The translations under genes and the position numbers were made by a program. 64,000 nucleotides of DNA from NCBI RefSeq assembly GCF_038449125.1, contig NZ_CP151800.1, positions 1,708,406 to 1,772,405 of the forward strand, written 5' to 3'. Below are positions 1 through 8,315 of the stretch, piece after piece. Under the pieces are notes generated by a model. The model was not told where the DNA came from, ran no database searches, and was given only the letters and a program-made list of their open reading frames with translations. This DNA is from Kosakonia sp. BYX6. Its GTDB lineage: Bacteria; Pseudomonadota; Gammaproteobacteria; Enterobacterales; Enterobacteriaceae. Positions within the stretch are counted from its first letter, which is position 1. Each line of letters opens with the position of its first letter.

Positions 1-21
1 ACTTATCCTTGAGGAGTGAAA

Positions 22-68
22 ATAGTGGATGGGCAGCACCTGAACGTATTCTGATAATGGTCCACTAT
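22..68. repeat. Inverted repeat upstream of the Rpn gene
   Basis: ATAGTGGA at 22-29 is matched by its exact reverse complement TCCACTAT at 61-68, with a 31-base spacer. No T-run follows. It may be an operator or a remnant hairpin from the gene beyond the window edge. The rest of 1-169 shows no gene. Confidence 0.35.
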
Positions 69-169
69 GTCGCTGTAACTACTTGTTCGCGTATTGTCCG
101 GCAGTGGCCTCGTACGTAATCTCTGGGCGCATTTAGTGATTCGAACCATTAATGAGCAGGAAGAGAGCG

Positions 170-1156
170 ATGTCTAAAAAGAAAGGAAGTGGCGTCACTT
201 CAATGCCGCATGATGCCGTGTTCAAACAATTTCTGACGCACCCGGATATCGCCCGTGATTTCCTGGGGCTGCATCTACCGGAAAGGCTGCTTGCCATTTG
301 CGATTTAAATACGCTGCAACTGGCACCGGGAAGCTTTGTCGATGAAAGCTTGCGCGCGCTTTACAGTGATGTGCTTTATAGCCTGAAAACAACGCGTGGT
401 GACGGGTATATTCAAGTACTGATTGAGCATCAGTCGACGCCAGACAGCGAAATGGCTTTTCGTTTGATTCGTTATGCACTAGCCGCGATGCAGCGGCATC
501 TGGATGCAGGGCATGAAAAGCTGCCGCTGGTCATTCCGGTATTGTTTTATACCGGTAAACGTAGCCCTTATCCCTATTCAACTAATTGGCTTGATATGTT
601 TCATGATCCTTCCACCGCGCAAACGCTTTACAGCAGCCATTTTCCGTTAGTTGATGTAACAATGATTCCTGATGATGAAATCATGAACCACCGTAGTATG
701 GCGGCACTGACCCTGCTGCAAAAACACATTCAACAGCGGGATGTTGACGAATTATTGGACAGGTTGACTGAAATTCTGTTGGCTGAGTACATAACGGGAC
801 AGCAATTGGTTTCGTTGATAAACTACCTGGTGTATGTCGGTGAAACGCCCGATGCCGAAGGTTTTATACGTCAACTGGCGCAGCGGGTGCCGCAATATAA
901 GGACGAACTGATGACCATCGCGCAACAGCTTGAACAAAAAGGTATTAGCCAAGGACTCAAACAAGGCCTCAAACAGGGCCTCGAGCAAGGTCTTGAACAA
1001 GGTCTCGAGCAAGGTCTTGAACAAGGTCTCGAACAAGGCCGACAGCAGGAGGCACTGAAAATTGCCCGCACCATGCTGCAAAACGGGCTTGATAGCCAGA
1101 CCGTTATGAAAATGACCGGGCTTTCTGAGGCTGAAGTGACGCAACTCTGCCATTAA
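170..1156 (+). CDS. Rpn family recombination-promoting nuclease (YhgA/RpnA-like)
   Basis: 328 aa. The N-terminal two thirds resemble the Rpn/transposase_31 family of PD-(D/E)XK nucleases: an early HDAVFKQFL segment, Asp67 in YSDVLY, and Glu86/Gln88 in LIEHQS as likely active-site residues (numbering from 170). Family members cleave DNA and raise RecA-independent recombination; some are linked to phage defence. Residues 261-290 are a QGLE/QGLK repeat and the last 38 residues form a small helical tail. The start at 170 is chosen because AGGAAGAG lies just upstream; an upstream ATG at 152 would add six residues and has no such site. The gene stands alone, not in an operon. An internal start at 911 may give a separate C-terminal protein. 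Confidence 0.85.
   Translation: MSKKKGSGVTSMPHDAVFKQFLTHPDIARDFLGLHLPERLLAICDLNTLQLAPGSFVDESLRALYSDVLYSLKTTRGDGYIQVLIEHQSTPDSEMAFRLIRYALAAMQRHLDAGHEKLPLVIPVLFYTGKRSPYPYSTNWLDMFHDPSTAQTLYSSHFPLVDVTMIPDDEIMNHRSMAALTLLQKHIQQRDVDELLDRLTEILLAEYITGQQLVSLINYLVYVGETPDAEGFIRQLAQRVPQYKDELMTIAQQLEQKGISQGLKQGLKQGLEQGLEQGLEQGLEQGLEQGRQQEALKIARTMLQNGLDSQTVMKMTGLSEAEVTQLCH
911..1156 (+). CDS. Possible nested C-terminal small protein of the Rpn gene (RpnS-like)
   Basis: ATG at 911 is in frame with the Rpn gene and is preceded by AAGGA at 899-903, a strong ribosome binding site with 7-base spacing. The product would be 81 aa (residues 248-328 of the parent), made of the QGLE repeat and the helical tail. For E. 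coli Rpn genes, in-frame internal products made from the C-terminal part are reported to inhibit the full-length toxic nuclease. The good ribosome site inside the coding sequence supports the same arrangement here, but expression is inferred. Confidence 0.45.
   Translation: MTIAQQLEQKGISQGLKQGLKQGLEQGLEQGLEQGLEQGLEQGRQQEALKIARTMLQNGLDSQTVMKMTGLSEAEVTQLCH
950..1039 (+). repeat. In-gene 12-bp tandem repeat encoding QGLE/QGLK
   Basis: About 7.5 copies of a four-codon unit (CAA GGT CTC GAG and variants) lie in tandem. The five middle copies alternate CTC/CTT and GAG/GAA almost perfectly. Loss or gain of one unit keeps the frame, so the number could vary between strains without breaking the protein. 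Confidence 0.9.
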
Positions 1157-1221
1157 TTTCACGTGTTGATAACGGGGTTTATTGCGCCGGGGCGTGAGAA
1201 AAGCCCGTTTACAACGCTTCT

Positions 1222-1247
1222 GACCGGCATTATCCTGATTGCCGGTC
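1222..1247. terminator. Hairpin after the Rpn gene
   Basis: GACCGGCA (1222-1229) pairs exactly with TGCCGGTC (1240-1247) around a 10-base loop. It sits 65 bases after the Rpn stop and before the thiM leader. AATAAAATG follows rather than a T-run, so it is a hairpin that could stabilise RNA 3' ends or be a worn REP unit, not a textbook terminator. Confidence 0.35.
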
Positions 1248-1281
1248 AATAAAATGTTAATGACAACTTATTGATTTTAAA

Positions 1282-1400
1282 TGACTCGGGGTGCCCTTCT
1301 TTGTGAAGGCTGAGAAATACCCGTACCACCTGATCTGGATAATGCCAGCGTAGGGAAGTCAGATGCCCGCCCGGCATCCCTTCTTCACGCCGGGCAGGAG
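1282..1400 (+). promoter_or_regulatory. TPP riboswitch (THI element) of thiMD with expression platform
   Basis: The thi-box aptamer runs from ACTCGGGGTGCCC near 1284 through CTGAGAAATACCC and ACCTGATCTGGATAATGCCAGC to GGGAAGTCA near 1361, all matching the consensus for thiamine pyrophosphate binding. Downstream are two mutually exclusive hairpins: GATGCC (1362-1367) with GGCATC (1373-1378), or GCCCGGC (1369-1375) with GCCGGGC (1389-1395). The second abuts the AGGAG ribosome site of thiM at 1396-1400, so it can hide it. This fits translational repression when TPP is abundant, as known for E. coli thiM. Confidence 0.95.
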
Positions 1401-1407
1401 CGACATC

Positions 1408-2196
1408 ATGCAACCTGACCTGCTTGATCGTGTGCAAACCGCACACGCGTTACAGCAATTTCGCCATCTTTCCCCCCTCGTACACTGTATGACGAACGAC
1501 GTCGTACAAACCTTTACCGCCAACGTATTGCTGGCGCTCGGCGCTTCGCCTGCGATGGTGATTGAGCGTGACGAAGCCCGGCAATTCAGCGCCATCGCAG
1601 ATGCGCTATTGATCAATGTCGGCACGCTCACCCGCGAACGCGCGGATGCCATGCAGGCGGCGGTCGACAGCGCGAATGCGGTGCATAAACCCTGGACACT
1701 CGATCCCGTCGCCGTTGGCGCGCTGACCTTCCGTTCGGAATTCTGCCAGCAGCTTCTGGCGCGGCACCCTGCCGCCATTCGCGCTAACGCCTCTGAAATC
1801 CTCGCCCTTGCCGGAATGCCTGCCGGTGGGCGCGGCGTTGACACCACCGATACCGCCAGTACTGCGCTGCCAGCCGCGCAAAAACTGGCGCGGCAAACCG
1901 GGGCGGTTGTCGCGGTCACCGGAGAAGTGGATTACATCACTGACGGTTCGCGGACATTGATGGTCACCGGCGGGCATGTGCTGATGACGCGCGTGGTCGG
2001 CACCGGCTGCGCGCTCTCTGCCGTCGTTGCCGCAAGCTGTGCATTGCCTGGCGACAGGCTGGTCAATGTCGCTGCGGCCTGTGCATTTATGGCGCAAGCG
2101 GGCAGCCTGGCGGTGGCGCAAAGCCAGGGGCCGGGCAGTTTTGTCCCGGCGTTTCTCGACGCGTTGTATGCATTGGGTGGGGAGGTTCGCGTATGA
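1408..2196 (+). CDS. thiM: Hydroxyethylthiazole kinase
   Basis: 262 aa, the same length as E. coli ThiM. It phosphorylates 4-methyl-5-(2-hydroxyethyl)thiazole with ATP so that salvaged thiazole can enter thiamine synthesis in the cytosol. The ribokinase-like fold shows in [14 protein letters not shown] near the N-terminus, the ALGASPAM substrate segment, LDPVAVGA, and the [10 protein letters not shown] anion-hole/nucleotide motif. ATG 1408 follows AGGAG at 1396-1400 with 7-base spacing; an upstream in-frame ATG at 1363 lies inside the riboswitch platform and is not used. The stop overlaps the thiD start (ATGA), so the two genes are coupled. Confidence 0.97.
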   Translation: MQPDLLDRVQTAHALQQFRHLSPLVHCMTNDVVQTFTANVLLALGASPAMVIERDEARQFSAIADALLINVGTLTRERADAMQAAVDSANAVHKPWTLDPVAVGALTFRSEFCQQLLARHPAAIRANASEILALAGMPAGGRGVDTTDTASTALPAAQKLARQTGAVVAVTGEVDYITDGSRTLMVTGGHVLMTRVVGTGCALSAVVAASCALPGDRLVNVAAACAFMAQAGSLAVAQSQGPGSFVPAFLDALYALGGEVRV

Positions 2197-2993
2197 AACG
2201 GATCAACGCATTAACCATTGCTGGCACCGATCCCAGCGGCGGCGCGGGTATTCAGGCGGATCTAAAAACGTTTTCAGCCCTCGGCGCGTATGGCTGTTCG
2301 GTGATCACCGCGCTGGTGGCGCAAAACACGCGCGGTGTGCAGTCGGTTTACCGCATTGAGCCGGATTTTGTCGCCGCCCAGCTTGATTCCGTGCTGAGCG
2401 ATGTGCGCATCGACACCACCAAAATCGGCATGCTGGCGGAAACGGATATTGTGGAAGCCGTCGCCGAGCGGTTGCGTCGCTACCAGGTGCGCAATGTGGT
2501 GCTGGACACGGTGATGCTCGCCAAAAGCGGTGACCCGCTGTTATCGCCGTCCGCGGTCGTGGCGCTGCGCCAGCATTTACTGCCGCAAGTTTCACTTATT
2601 ACGCCTAACTTGCCGGAAGCCGCCGCGCTGCTCGATGCGCCTCACGCCCATAATGAACACGAAATGCATGCCCAGGGCAAAGCGCTGCTGGCGCTCGGTT
2701 GCGAAGCGGTGTTGATGAAAGGCGGTCATTTAGACGATGCCGAAAGCCCGGACTGGCTGTTCACCCGTGACGGCGCGCAGCGCTTCACCGCCCCACGGAT
2801 AAATACGAAAAATACCCACGGAACCGGCTGCACACTCTCTGCCGCGCTGGCGGCGCTGCGACCGCGTCATGCCGACTGGAATTCAACCATTGTGGAGGCG
2901 AAAAACTGGCTGACCGCCGCGCTGGCACAGGCCGATTCGCTGGAAGTGGGGCACGGCATCGGCCCGGTTCACCACTTCCATCAATGGTGGTAA
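2193..2993 (+). CDS. thiD: Hydroxymethylpyrimidine/phosphomethylpyrimidine kinase
   Basis: 266 aa, full length. It phosphorylates hydroxymethylpyrimidine twice to the pyrophosphate that is joined to thiazole phosphate by ThiE. Visible marks are [16 protein letters not shown] at the N-terminus (substrate loop), the DTVMLAKSG segment, TPNLPEA, the VLMKGGH strand, and [12 protein letters not shown] with the conserved GTGC anion hole. Its ATG overlaps the thiM stop by four bases, so it shares the TPP riboswitch control of thiM. A 150-base gap follows before fbaB, with a small CCCATC/GATGGG hairpin at 3081-3097. Confidence 0.97.
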   Translation: MKRINALTIAGTDPSGGAGIQADLKTFSALGAYGCSVITALVAQNTRGVQSVYRIEPDFVAAQLDSVLSDVRIDTTKIGMLAETDIVEAVAERLRRYQVRNVVLDTVMLAKSGDPLLSPSAVVALRQHLLPQVSLITPNLPEAAALLDAPHAHNEHEMHAQGKALLALGCEAVLMKGGHLDDAESPDWLFTRDGAQRFTAPRINTKNTHGTGCTLSAALAALRPRHADWNSTIVEAKNWLTAALAQADSLEVGHGIGPVHHFHQWW

Positions 2994-3144
2994 ATCAGGA
3001 TCCGAAACGTGCCAGCAGATAATGCTGAAAAAAAGGGCGGCGGTGGAAAATCTCGCGTCACGGTACCAGGCTTATTTTTGCCCATCGCAAGGATGGGTAA
3101 GGATAATCCAATTCGCCTCGCGCGAAGCTTACGGGAGCATAGCT

Positions 3145-4197
3145 ATGACTGATATTGTGCAGTTGCTTGGCAAAGACGCCGAAAGCCTACTACAACACCG
3201 TTGCATGACCCTTCCCGCCGATCAGCTTTATCTGCCTGGCCACGATTATGTCGACCGCGTGATGATCGACAATAACCGTCCGCCTGCGGTACTGCGAAAT
3301 ATGCAGACGCTGTATAACCATGGGCGGCTGGCGGGGACCGGTTATCTGTCGATTCTGCCGGTAGACCAGGGCATTGAGCACTCGGCAGGCGCGTCGTTTG
3401 CTGCTAATCCGCTCTATTTCGATCCGAAGAATATCGTTGAGTTGGCCATTGAAGCGGGCTGTAACTGTGTGGCTTCCACCTACGGCGTGCTGGCGTCGGT
3501 TTCCCGCCGTTACGCGCACCGCATTCCGTTCCTGGTGAAATTGAATCACAACGAAACCCTCAGCTATCCCACCGAATATGACCAGACGCTGTACGCCAGC
3601 GTAGAGCAGGCCTTCAATATGGGCGCTGTCGCGGTTGGCGCGACCATCTATTTTGGCTCGATTGAATCCCGCCGCCAGATTGAAGAGATTTCCGCTGCGT
3701 TCGAACGCGCTCATGAACTGGGCATGGTCACGGTGCTGTGGGCGTATCTGCGTAACTCGGCGTTCAAGAAAGACGGCGTGGATTACCATGCTTCCGCCGA
3801 TCTCACCGGCCAGGCGAACCATATCGCCGCCACCATTGGCGCGGATATCGTGAAGCAGAAAATGGCGGAAAATAACGGCGGTTATAAAGCGGTGAACTTC
3901 GGCTACACCGACGATCGCGTTTACAGCAAGCTGACCAGCGATAACCCCATCGACCTGGTGCGTTACCAACTGGCGAACTGCTATATGGGCCGCGCCGGGC
4001 TGATCAACTCCGGTGGTGCGTCAGGCGGTGACACGGATCTCGGCGATGCTGTGCGCACGGCGGTGATTAACAAACGCGCGGGCGGCATGGGCTTGATCCT
4101 CGGTCGTAAAGCGTTTAAGAAAACGATGGCCGACGGCGTGAAACTGATTAACGCCGTGCAGGACGTCTACCTTGATGAGAAAGTGACCATCGCCTGA
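3145..4197 (+). CDS. fbaB: Fructose-bisphosphate aldolase class I
   Basis: 350 aa, matching E. coli FbaB (DhnA type) over its whole length. It splits fructose 1,6-bisphosphate into dihydroxyacetone phosphate and glyceraldehyde 3-phosphate through a Schiff-base lysine, and in E. coli it works mainly in gluconeogenesis. Family segments visible are [50 protein letters not shown] (the likely Schiff-base lysine region) and [15 protein letters not shown] 3145 follows GGGAG at 3133-3137 and begins [12 protein letters not shown] as in E. coli; the reading frame is open further upstream to 3022 but without a good ribosome site. Confidence 0.96.
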   Translation: MTDIVQLLGKDAESLLQHRCMTLPADQLYLPGHDYVDRVMIDNNRPPAVLRNMQTLYNHGRLAGTGYLSILPVDQGIEHSAGASFAANPLYFDPKNIVELAIEAGCNCVASTYGVLASVSRRYAHRIPFLVKLNHNETLSYPTEYDQTLYASVEQAFNMGAVAVGATIYFGSIESRRQIEEISAAFERAHELGMVTVLWAYLRNSAFKKDGVDYHASADLTGQANHIAATIGADIVKQKMAENNGGYKAVNFGYTDDRVYSKLTSDNPIDLVRYQLANCYMGRAGLINSGGASGGDTDLGDAVRTAVINKRAGGMGLILGRKAFKKTMADGVKLINAVQDVYLDEKVTIA

Positions 4198-4204
4198 TGG
4201 TGGC

Positions 4205-4236
4205 TTTTACCCTCTTCCTGCGGGAGGAGGGTAAAA
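4205..4236 (+). terminator. Hairpin after fbaB
   Basis: TTTTACCCTC (4205-4214) pairs exactly with GAGGGTAAAA (4227-4236); TTCC/GGAG pairs extend it to a TGCG loop. It begins 7 bases after the fbaB stop. The stem carries its own A/T ends but no T-run follows, so strength as a terminator is uncertain. Confidence 0.5.
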
Positions 4237-4300
4237 CAAAAACCCTGTTTCAAACCTCGTGCATTCCCTCGCCGATCTTGATCACATTTCCGTAACCTTT

Positions 4301-4316
4301 TGTGAAAAATGTCACG
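4301..4316 (+). promoter_or_regulatory. Candidate CRP (cAMP receptor protein) site
   Basis: TGTGA (4301-4305), six bases, TCACG (4312-4316) matches the TGTGA-N6-TCACA consensus in 9 of 10 core positions. An extra ATCACA half site lies at 4281-4286. It is about 120 bases before the enolase-superfamily gene, in the only long gap of the operon, so carbon control of the uptake operon is plausible. Promoter -10/-35 boxes are not clear. Confidence 0.5.
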
Positions 4317-4341
4317 CATCCTCGTGTGCATGCCCAAAAAA

Positions 4342-4380
4342 TGGCCGCTGCTTAGCGCTATTTGTCCGAGGAAGCGGCCA
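4342..4380. promoter_or_regulatory. Inverted repeat in the leader of the ABC/enolase operon
   Basis: TGGCCGCT (4342-4349) and AGCGGCCA (4373-4380) are exact reverse complements 23 bases apart, followed by GATTTTG. They lie between the CRP-like site and the first gene. It may be an operator for an unlinked regulator or a leader hairpin. Confidence 0.35.
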
Positions 4381-4436
4381 GATTTTGTGCATATATTTTA
4401 TTCTGAAACGGCTTTTCAAAAACTCAAGGACACGCA

Positions 4437-5591
4437 ATGAAAATTGAATCTGTAAACGTCACCGTCTTCCAGCACCCGACGCGCCGGGTTTCCGACAGCG
4501 CCGGGCATTCGCATCCGGGGCCGGAAACCCAGGCGAAGATGGCGATGTTAACGATTACCGCCGACGATGGCACAACGGGCTATTCGTTCGCGCCGCCGGA
4601 AGTGGTGCGCCCGTTCGTGCTGAACGCCTTTTTCCGCAAAGTGATGGTCGGCCAGGACCCCTTTAATCGCGAGCGCATCTGGCAAGATTTAGTCCACTGG
4701 CAGCGCGGCAGCGCCCATCAGCTTACCGAGCGCGCTCTGTCATTTGTCGAACAAGCTTTGTGGGATCTGATTGGCCGCAAGCTGAATATGCCGGTCTACA
4801 AATTGCTTGGCGGCTACCGCGATAAAGTCCCGGCTTACGGCAGCACCATGTGCGGCGACGAGCTGGAAGGCGGCCTTTCCACGCCGGACGAATATGCGAC
4901 GTTTGCCGAAAAACTGGTGGCGCGCGGCTATAAAGCCATCAAGTTACACACCTGGATGCCGCCGGTGAAGTTCGCCCCGAACCCGAAAATGGATGTCAAA
5001 GCCTGTGCCGCCGTGCGTGAAGCGGTCGGCCCGGATATCGATCTGATGATCGACGGCTACCACTGGTACAGCCGCACTGACGCGTTGTACATCGGCAAGG
5101 AACTGGAAAAACTCGATTTCGCCTGGTTCGAAGAGCCGATGGAAGAAGAGAGCATGTCTTCTTACGTCTGGTTGGCGGAAAACTTATCGATCCCGATTAT
5201 CGGCCCGGAAAGCCTGGGTGGGAAACATCACAGCCGTGCGGATTGGGTGAAAGCGGGTGCTTGCGACATCCTGCGCGCCGGTGCCAATGGCGTGGGCGGT
5301 ATTTCACCGACCCTGAAAGTGGCGAACCTGGCCGAATCGTTCGGTATGGATTGCGAAGTGCACGGAAACGGCGCGGCGAGCCTGGCGGTGATCGGCGCGA
5401 TTCGCAACTGCCGCTGGTACGAGCGTGGCTTGCTGCATCCGTTCCTCGATTACGATCAACCGGCGGCGTATCTCAACAGTATCGTCGACCCGATGGACGA
5501 AGACGGTTTTGTCCATCTGCCGCAGCGTCCGGGGCTCGGCGAAGACATCAATTTTGCGTATATCGAAGCCAATACCGTCAGCCACGACTGA
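4437..5591 (+). CDS. Enolase-superfamily enzyme, mandelate racemase-like
   Basis: 384 aa. It has the capping N-terminal domain and a C-terminal barrel of the mandelate racemase/muconate lactonising group. Likely active-site residues are Lys169 and His171 in IKLHTW (a KxH form rather than KxK), metal ligands Asp206 (LMIDGYHW), Glu232 (WFEEPMEE) and Glu258 (GPESL), and His309 (CEVHGNG). Such enzymes abstract a proton next to a carboxylate, usually as sugar-acid dehydratases or racemases; the substrate cannot be read from sequence. AAGGA at 4426-4430 sets the start. It is first in an operon with a five-gene peptide-type ABC importer, which probably brings in its substrate or a precursor. E. coli K-12 has no gene here. 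Confidence 0.85.
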   Translation: MKIESVNVTVFQHPTRRVSDSAGHSHPGPETQAKMAMLTITADDGTTGYSFAPPEVVRPFVLNAFFRKVMVGQDPFNRERIWQDLVHWQRGSAHQLTERALSFVEQALWDLIGRKLNMPVYKLLGGYRDKVPAYGSTMCGDELEGGLSTPDEYATFAEKLVARGYKAIKLHTWMPPVKFAPNPKMDVKACAAVREAVGPDIDLMIDGYHWYSRTDALYIGKELEKLDFAWFEEPMEEESMSSYVWLAENLSIPIIGPESLGGKHHSRADWVKAGACDILRAGANGVGGISPTLKVANLAESFGMDCEVHGNGAASLAVIGAIRNCRWYERGLLHPFLDYDQPAAYLNSIVDPMDEDGFVHLPQRPGLGEDINFAYIEANTVSHD

Positions 5592-5604
5592 CACATAAAA
5601 AATG

Positions 5605-5626
5605 CCCGAAAGCACGGACTTTCGGG
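5605..5626 (+). promoter_or_regulatory. Intercistronic hairpin before the binding-protein gene
   Basis: CCCGAAAG (5605-5612) pairs exactly with CTTTCGGG (5619-5626) around CACGGA. It lies in the 61-base gap between the enzyme gene and the binding-protein gene and has no T-run. Hairpins here often protect the binding-protein mRNA end and set its higher level; that role is inferred. Confidence 0.5.
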
Positions 5627-5652
5627 ACACGTACCCTACAGGCGATATATAC

Positions 5653-7281
5653 ATGAAACGAATCCCTTTGCCGGGGGCGTGCTTGCTCGCGCTCTCGCTG
5701 ATGATGGGCAATGGCGCGGTGCAAGCCGCCACGCCGCCCGATCAGCTCATCATCGGCATGAATATGAACAACCTGCTGACCCTCGATCCGGCGGCGATGA
5801 CCGGTAACGAAGTGGTCGGCATTGTGGTTAACCTCTACGACTCGCTGGTGGAACTGGATGCGAATGAACTGACCAACGTGAAACCGGCGCTGGCAGAGTC
5901 CTGGGCGATCAGCCCGGACGGGAAAATGCTGACTTTCCACCTGCGCGATAACGTCAAATTTCACTCCGGTAATCCGCTGACCGCCGACGATGTGGTGTGG
6001 TCGATGCGCCGAATATTGCACCTGAACCTCGCGCAGGCGTCGGTGTGGAAATCCTACGGTTTCAGCAAAAAGAATATCGACCAGCAGGTCAGCGCGCCGG
6101 ATGCGTACACCGTGCAAATCACCTTGCCGAAAGCCAACGATCCGCAACTGGTGATTTACTCGCTCGGCGCGCTCGGCAACCTTGGCGTGCTCGACAGCAA
6201 AACGGTGCAACGCCACGCGGTGAATAACGACTGGGGTAACCGCTGGCTGACCACCAACGAAGCCGGTTCCGGGCCGTTTATGCTGGAAACCTGGCAGGCG
6301 AAAGAGGTGCTGCGCATGCAGCGCAACCCGCATTACTGGCGCGAAGAGCCGAAACTGAGCCGCGTGGTGCTGCGCCATTTTCAGGAGTCGCAAACCCTGC
6401 GCCTGATGCTGGCGAAAGGCGATCTGGATGTGGCCAATAATATGGCGGTCTCCGATATTAACGCGCTGCGTAAAGACCCCAATGTCACCGTTGAAGCGGT
6501 GCAGAAGGGCACTGTTTATTACGTGGCGATGAGCATGAAAGAGGCGCACTTCGCCAACCCGAAAGTGCGTGAAGCGGTGCGCTACCTGATTGATTATCAA
6601 GGCATTAACAAAGCGCTGATGCCGGGCTATGGCGTGCTGCACCAGCGGCCGATCAAAGCGGGCATGCCCTCGACATTGCCCGATCCCGGTTACCGGCTGG
6701 ATATTCCCCGCGCGAAAAAACTGCTGGCGGAAGCGGGTTACCCGGACGGCTTTGATACCACGCTGCGCGTCCTTGCCGATCAACCGTTCCTCAATATCGC
6801 GATTGCTGTGCAATCCACACTGATGCAGGCGGGGATCAACGCCAAAATCATCACCGGCACCGGCAACCAGATTTACGGCGCGATGCGCGAACGTCAGTTC
6901 GACATGCTGGTCGGGCGTGGCGGCAGCGGTGTGGAACCGCACCCGCACTCCAGCCTGCGCGCGCTGGTCTATAACCCGGACAACAGCGATGAAGCGCGGC
7001 TGACCAACTTCCAGGGCTGGCGCACCAGTTTTTACGACAAGCCGCTGAACGAGATGATCGACAAAGCGCTGCTTGAGCGCGACCCGGCCAAACAGAAAAC
7101 CGACTATCAGCAAATCCAGGTGCGTTATGACCAACTGATTCCGGCGCTGATCCCGCTGTCGCAAATGGTCGATTCCGTAGTCGTGCGTAACGACGTGAAA
7201 AATTTCCAGTCGCACCCGTCGGCCACCACGTTCCTGCGCGAAGTGTATAAAAGCGCCGCCACCGGAGGAGATAAAGGATGA
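5653..7281 (+). CDS. ABC transporter substrate-binding protein (SBP_bac_5, Dpp/Opp type)
   Basis: 542 aa. A signal peptide (MKRIPLP, a hydrophobic run LLALSLMM, then AVQAA near residue 25) sends it to the periplasm. The mature part has the family 5 hallmarks: an early ITLDPA-like LTLDPAAM segment, LAESWAISPDGKMLTFHLR, VKFHSGNPLTADDVVWS, GSGPFMLETWQ and a duplicated lobe ending in LIPLSQMVDSVVVRN. It binds a ligand for the two permeases that follow. Family 5 proteins bind peptides but also sugars, opines and acyl conjugates; with an enolase-superfamily enzyme next to it, a non-peptide ligand is possible. The stop overlaps the next start (ATGA). Confidence 0.9.
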   Translation: MKRIPLPGACLLALSLMMGNGAVQAATPPDQLIIGMNMNNLLTLDPAAMTGNEVVGIVVNLYDSLVELDANELTNVKPALAESWAISPDGKMLTFHLRDNVKFHSGNPLTADDVVWSMRRILHLNLAQASVWKSYGFSKKNIDQQVSAPDAYTVQITLPKANDPQLVIYSLGALGNLGVLDSKTVQRHAVNNDWGNRWLTTNEAGSGPFMLETWQAKEVLRMQRNPHYWREEPKLSRVVLRHFQESQTLRLMLAKGDLDVANNMAVSDINALRKDPNVTVEAVQKGTVYYVAMSMKEAHFANPKVREAVRYLIDYQGINKALMPGYGVLHQRPIKAGMPSTLPDPGYRLDIPRAKKLLAEAGYPDGFDTTLRVLADQPFLNIAIAVQSTLMQAGINAKIITGTGNQIYGAMRERQFDMLVGRGGSGVEPHPHSSLRALVYNPDNSDEARLTNFQGWRTSFYDKPLNEMIDKALLERDPAKQKTDYQQIQVRYDQLIPALIPLSQMVDSVVVRNDVKNFQSHPSATTFLREVYKSAATGGDKG

Positions 7282-8315
7282 GTTCGCTACTGCTTGCACC
7301 TGGCTCGCGGGCCAGACGGCTGTCGAAACGGCTCACGCAGGTGGCGGTGACCCTGTTCGGGTTGCTGCTGCTGACCTTCTTTATTGGCCGCGTGATGCCG
7401 ATCGATCCGGTGCTGGCGATTGTCGGCCCGGATGCGGATCACAGCACTTATCAGCAGGTTTATCAGCAACTGGGGTTTGACCAATCGCTGCTGACCCAGT
7501 TTGGGATTTACCTGAATAACTTGCTGCACGGCAATTTGGGCAACGCGCTGCTGACCGGCAAACCGGTGCTTGATGACATTGTGCGCGTCTTCCCGGCGAC
7601 GCTGGAACTGGCAACGGTCGCCATTATCGTTGGCGCGGGGCTGGGCATTCCGCTCGGCGTACTGGCCGCTGCGCGGCGCAACAGCGTTTCCGATTATGTG
7701 GTGCGTATTATCAGCCTCGCCGGGTATTCAACGCCGATTTTCTGGGTCGGCATGATGGGGCTGCTGCTGTTTTATGCCTGGCTTGGCTGGGTGGGTGGCG
7801 CCGGAAGGCTGGATTTGGGGCTGGATGGCATTGTGCCGCGCCGCACCGGGTTGATCACCGTGGATGCGTTGTTGGCGGGAAACGGCGCGGTGTTCTGGAA
7901 CGCGCTCAATCACCTGGTGCTGCCCGCGTCGCTGCTCGGTTTCCACTCGCTGGCCTACATCAGCCGCATGACCCGCAGCTTTATGCTGGCGCAACTGTCG
8001 CAGGAGTTCATCATCACCGCGCGGGTAAAAGGGCTGACCGAACGCCAGGTCATCTGGAACCACGCGTTTCGCAATATCCTTGTGCAACTGCTGACGGTGG
8101 TGGCGCTCGCTTACGGTTCGCTGCTGGAAGGCGCGGTGTTGATTGAAACCGTGTTCTCGTGGCCGGGTTTTGGTTCGTACCTGACCGGCAGCTTGCTGCT
8201 TGGCGATATGAATGCGGTGATGGGCTGCGTGCTGTTGGTGGGGGTGATTTTCGTGATGCTCAACCTGCTCTCCGACATGCTGTATCAACTCTTTGATCCG
8301 AGGACGAAATCATGA
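7278..8315 (+). CDS. ABC transporter permease, DppB/OppB type
   Basis: 345 aa integral inner-membrane protein. A first membrane helix lies around residues 22-40 (VTLFGLLLLTFFIGRV), then a periplasmic stretch with GFDQSLLTQFGIYL and GNLGNALLTGKPV typical of DppB proteins, then five more helices. The cytoplasmic EAA loop that docks on the ATPases is FIITARVKGLTERQVIWNHAFRN. It pairs with the DppC-type permease that follows. Its start overlaps the binding-protein stop and its stop overlaps the next start, both as ATGA, so the genes are translationally coupled. Confidence 0.92.
   Translation: MSSLLLAPGSRARRLSKRLTQVAVTLFGLLLLTFFIGRVMPIDPVLAIVGPDADHSTYQQVYQQLGFDQSLLTQFGIYLNNLLHGNLGNALLTGKPVLDDIVRVFPATLELATVAIIVGAGLGIPLGVLAAARRNSVSDYVVRIISLAGYSTPIFWVGMMGLLLFYAWLGWVGGAGRLDLGLDGIVPRRTGLITVDALLAGNGAVFWNALNHLVLPASLLGFHSLAYISRMTRSFMLAQLSQEFIITARVKGLTERQVIWNHAFRNILVQLLTVVALAYGSLLEGAVLIETVFSWPGFGSYLTGSLLLGDMNAVMGCVLLVGVIFVMLNLLSDMLYQLFDPRTKS

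Noticed and set aside
5578-7299. Long open frame (573 codons) on the minus strand opposite the binding-protein gene
   Set aside because: It mirrors a GC-rich coding sequence, is rich in His, Arg, Gln and Val as antisense frames are, and has no family features; the plus-strand protein has a signal peptide and clear family motifs.
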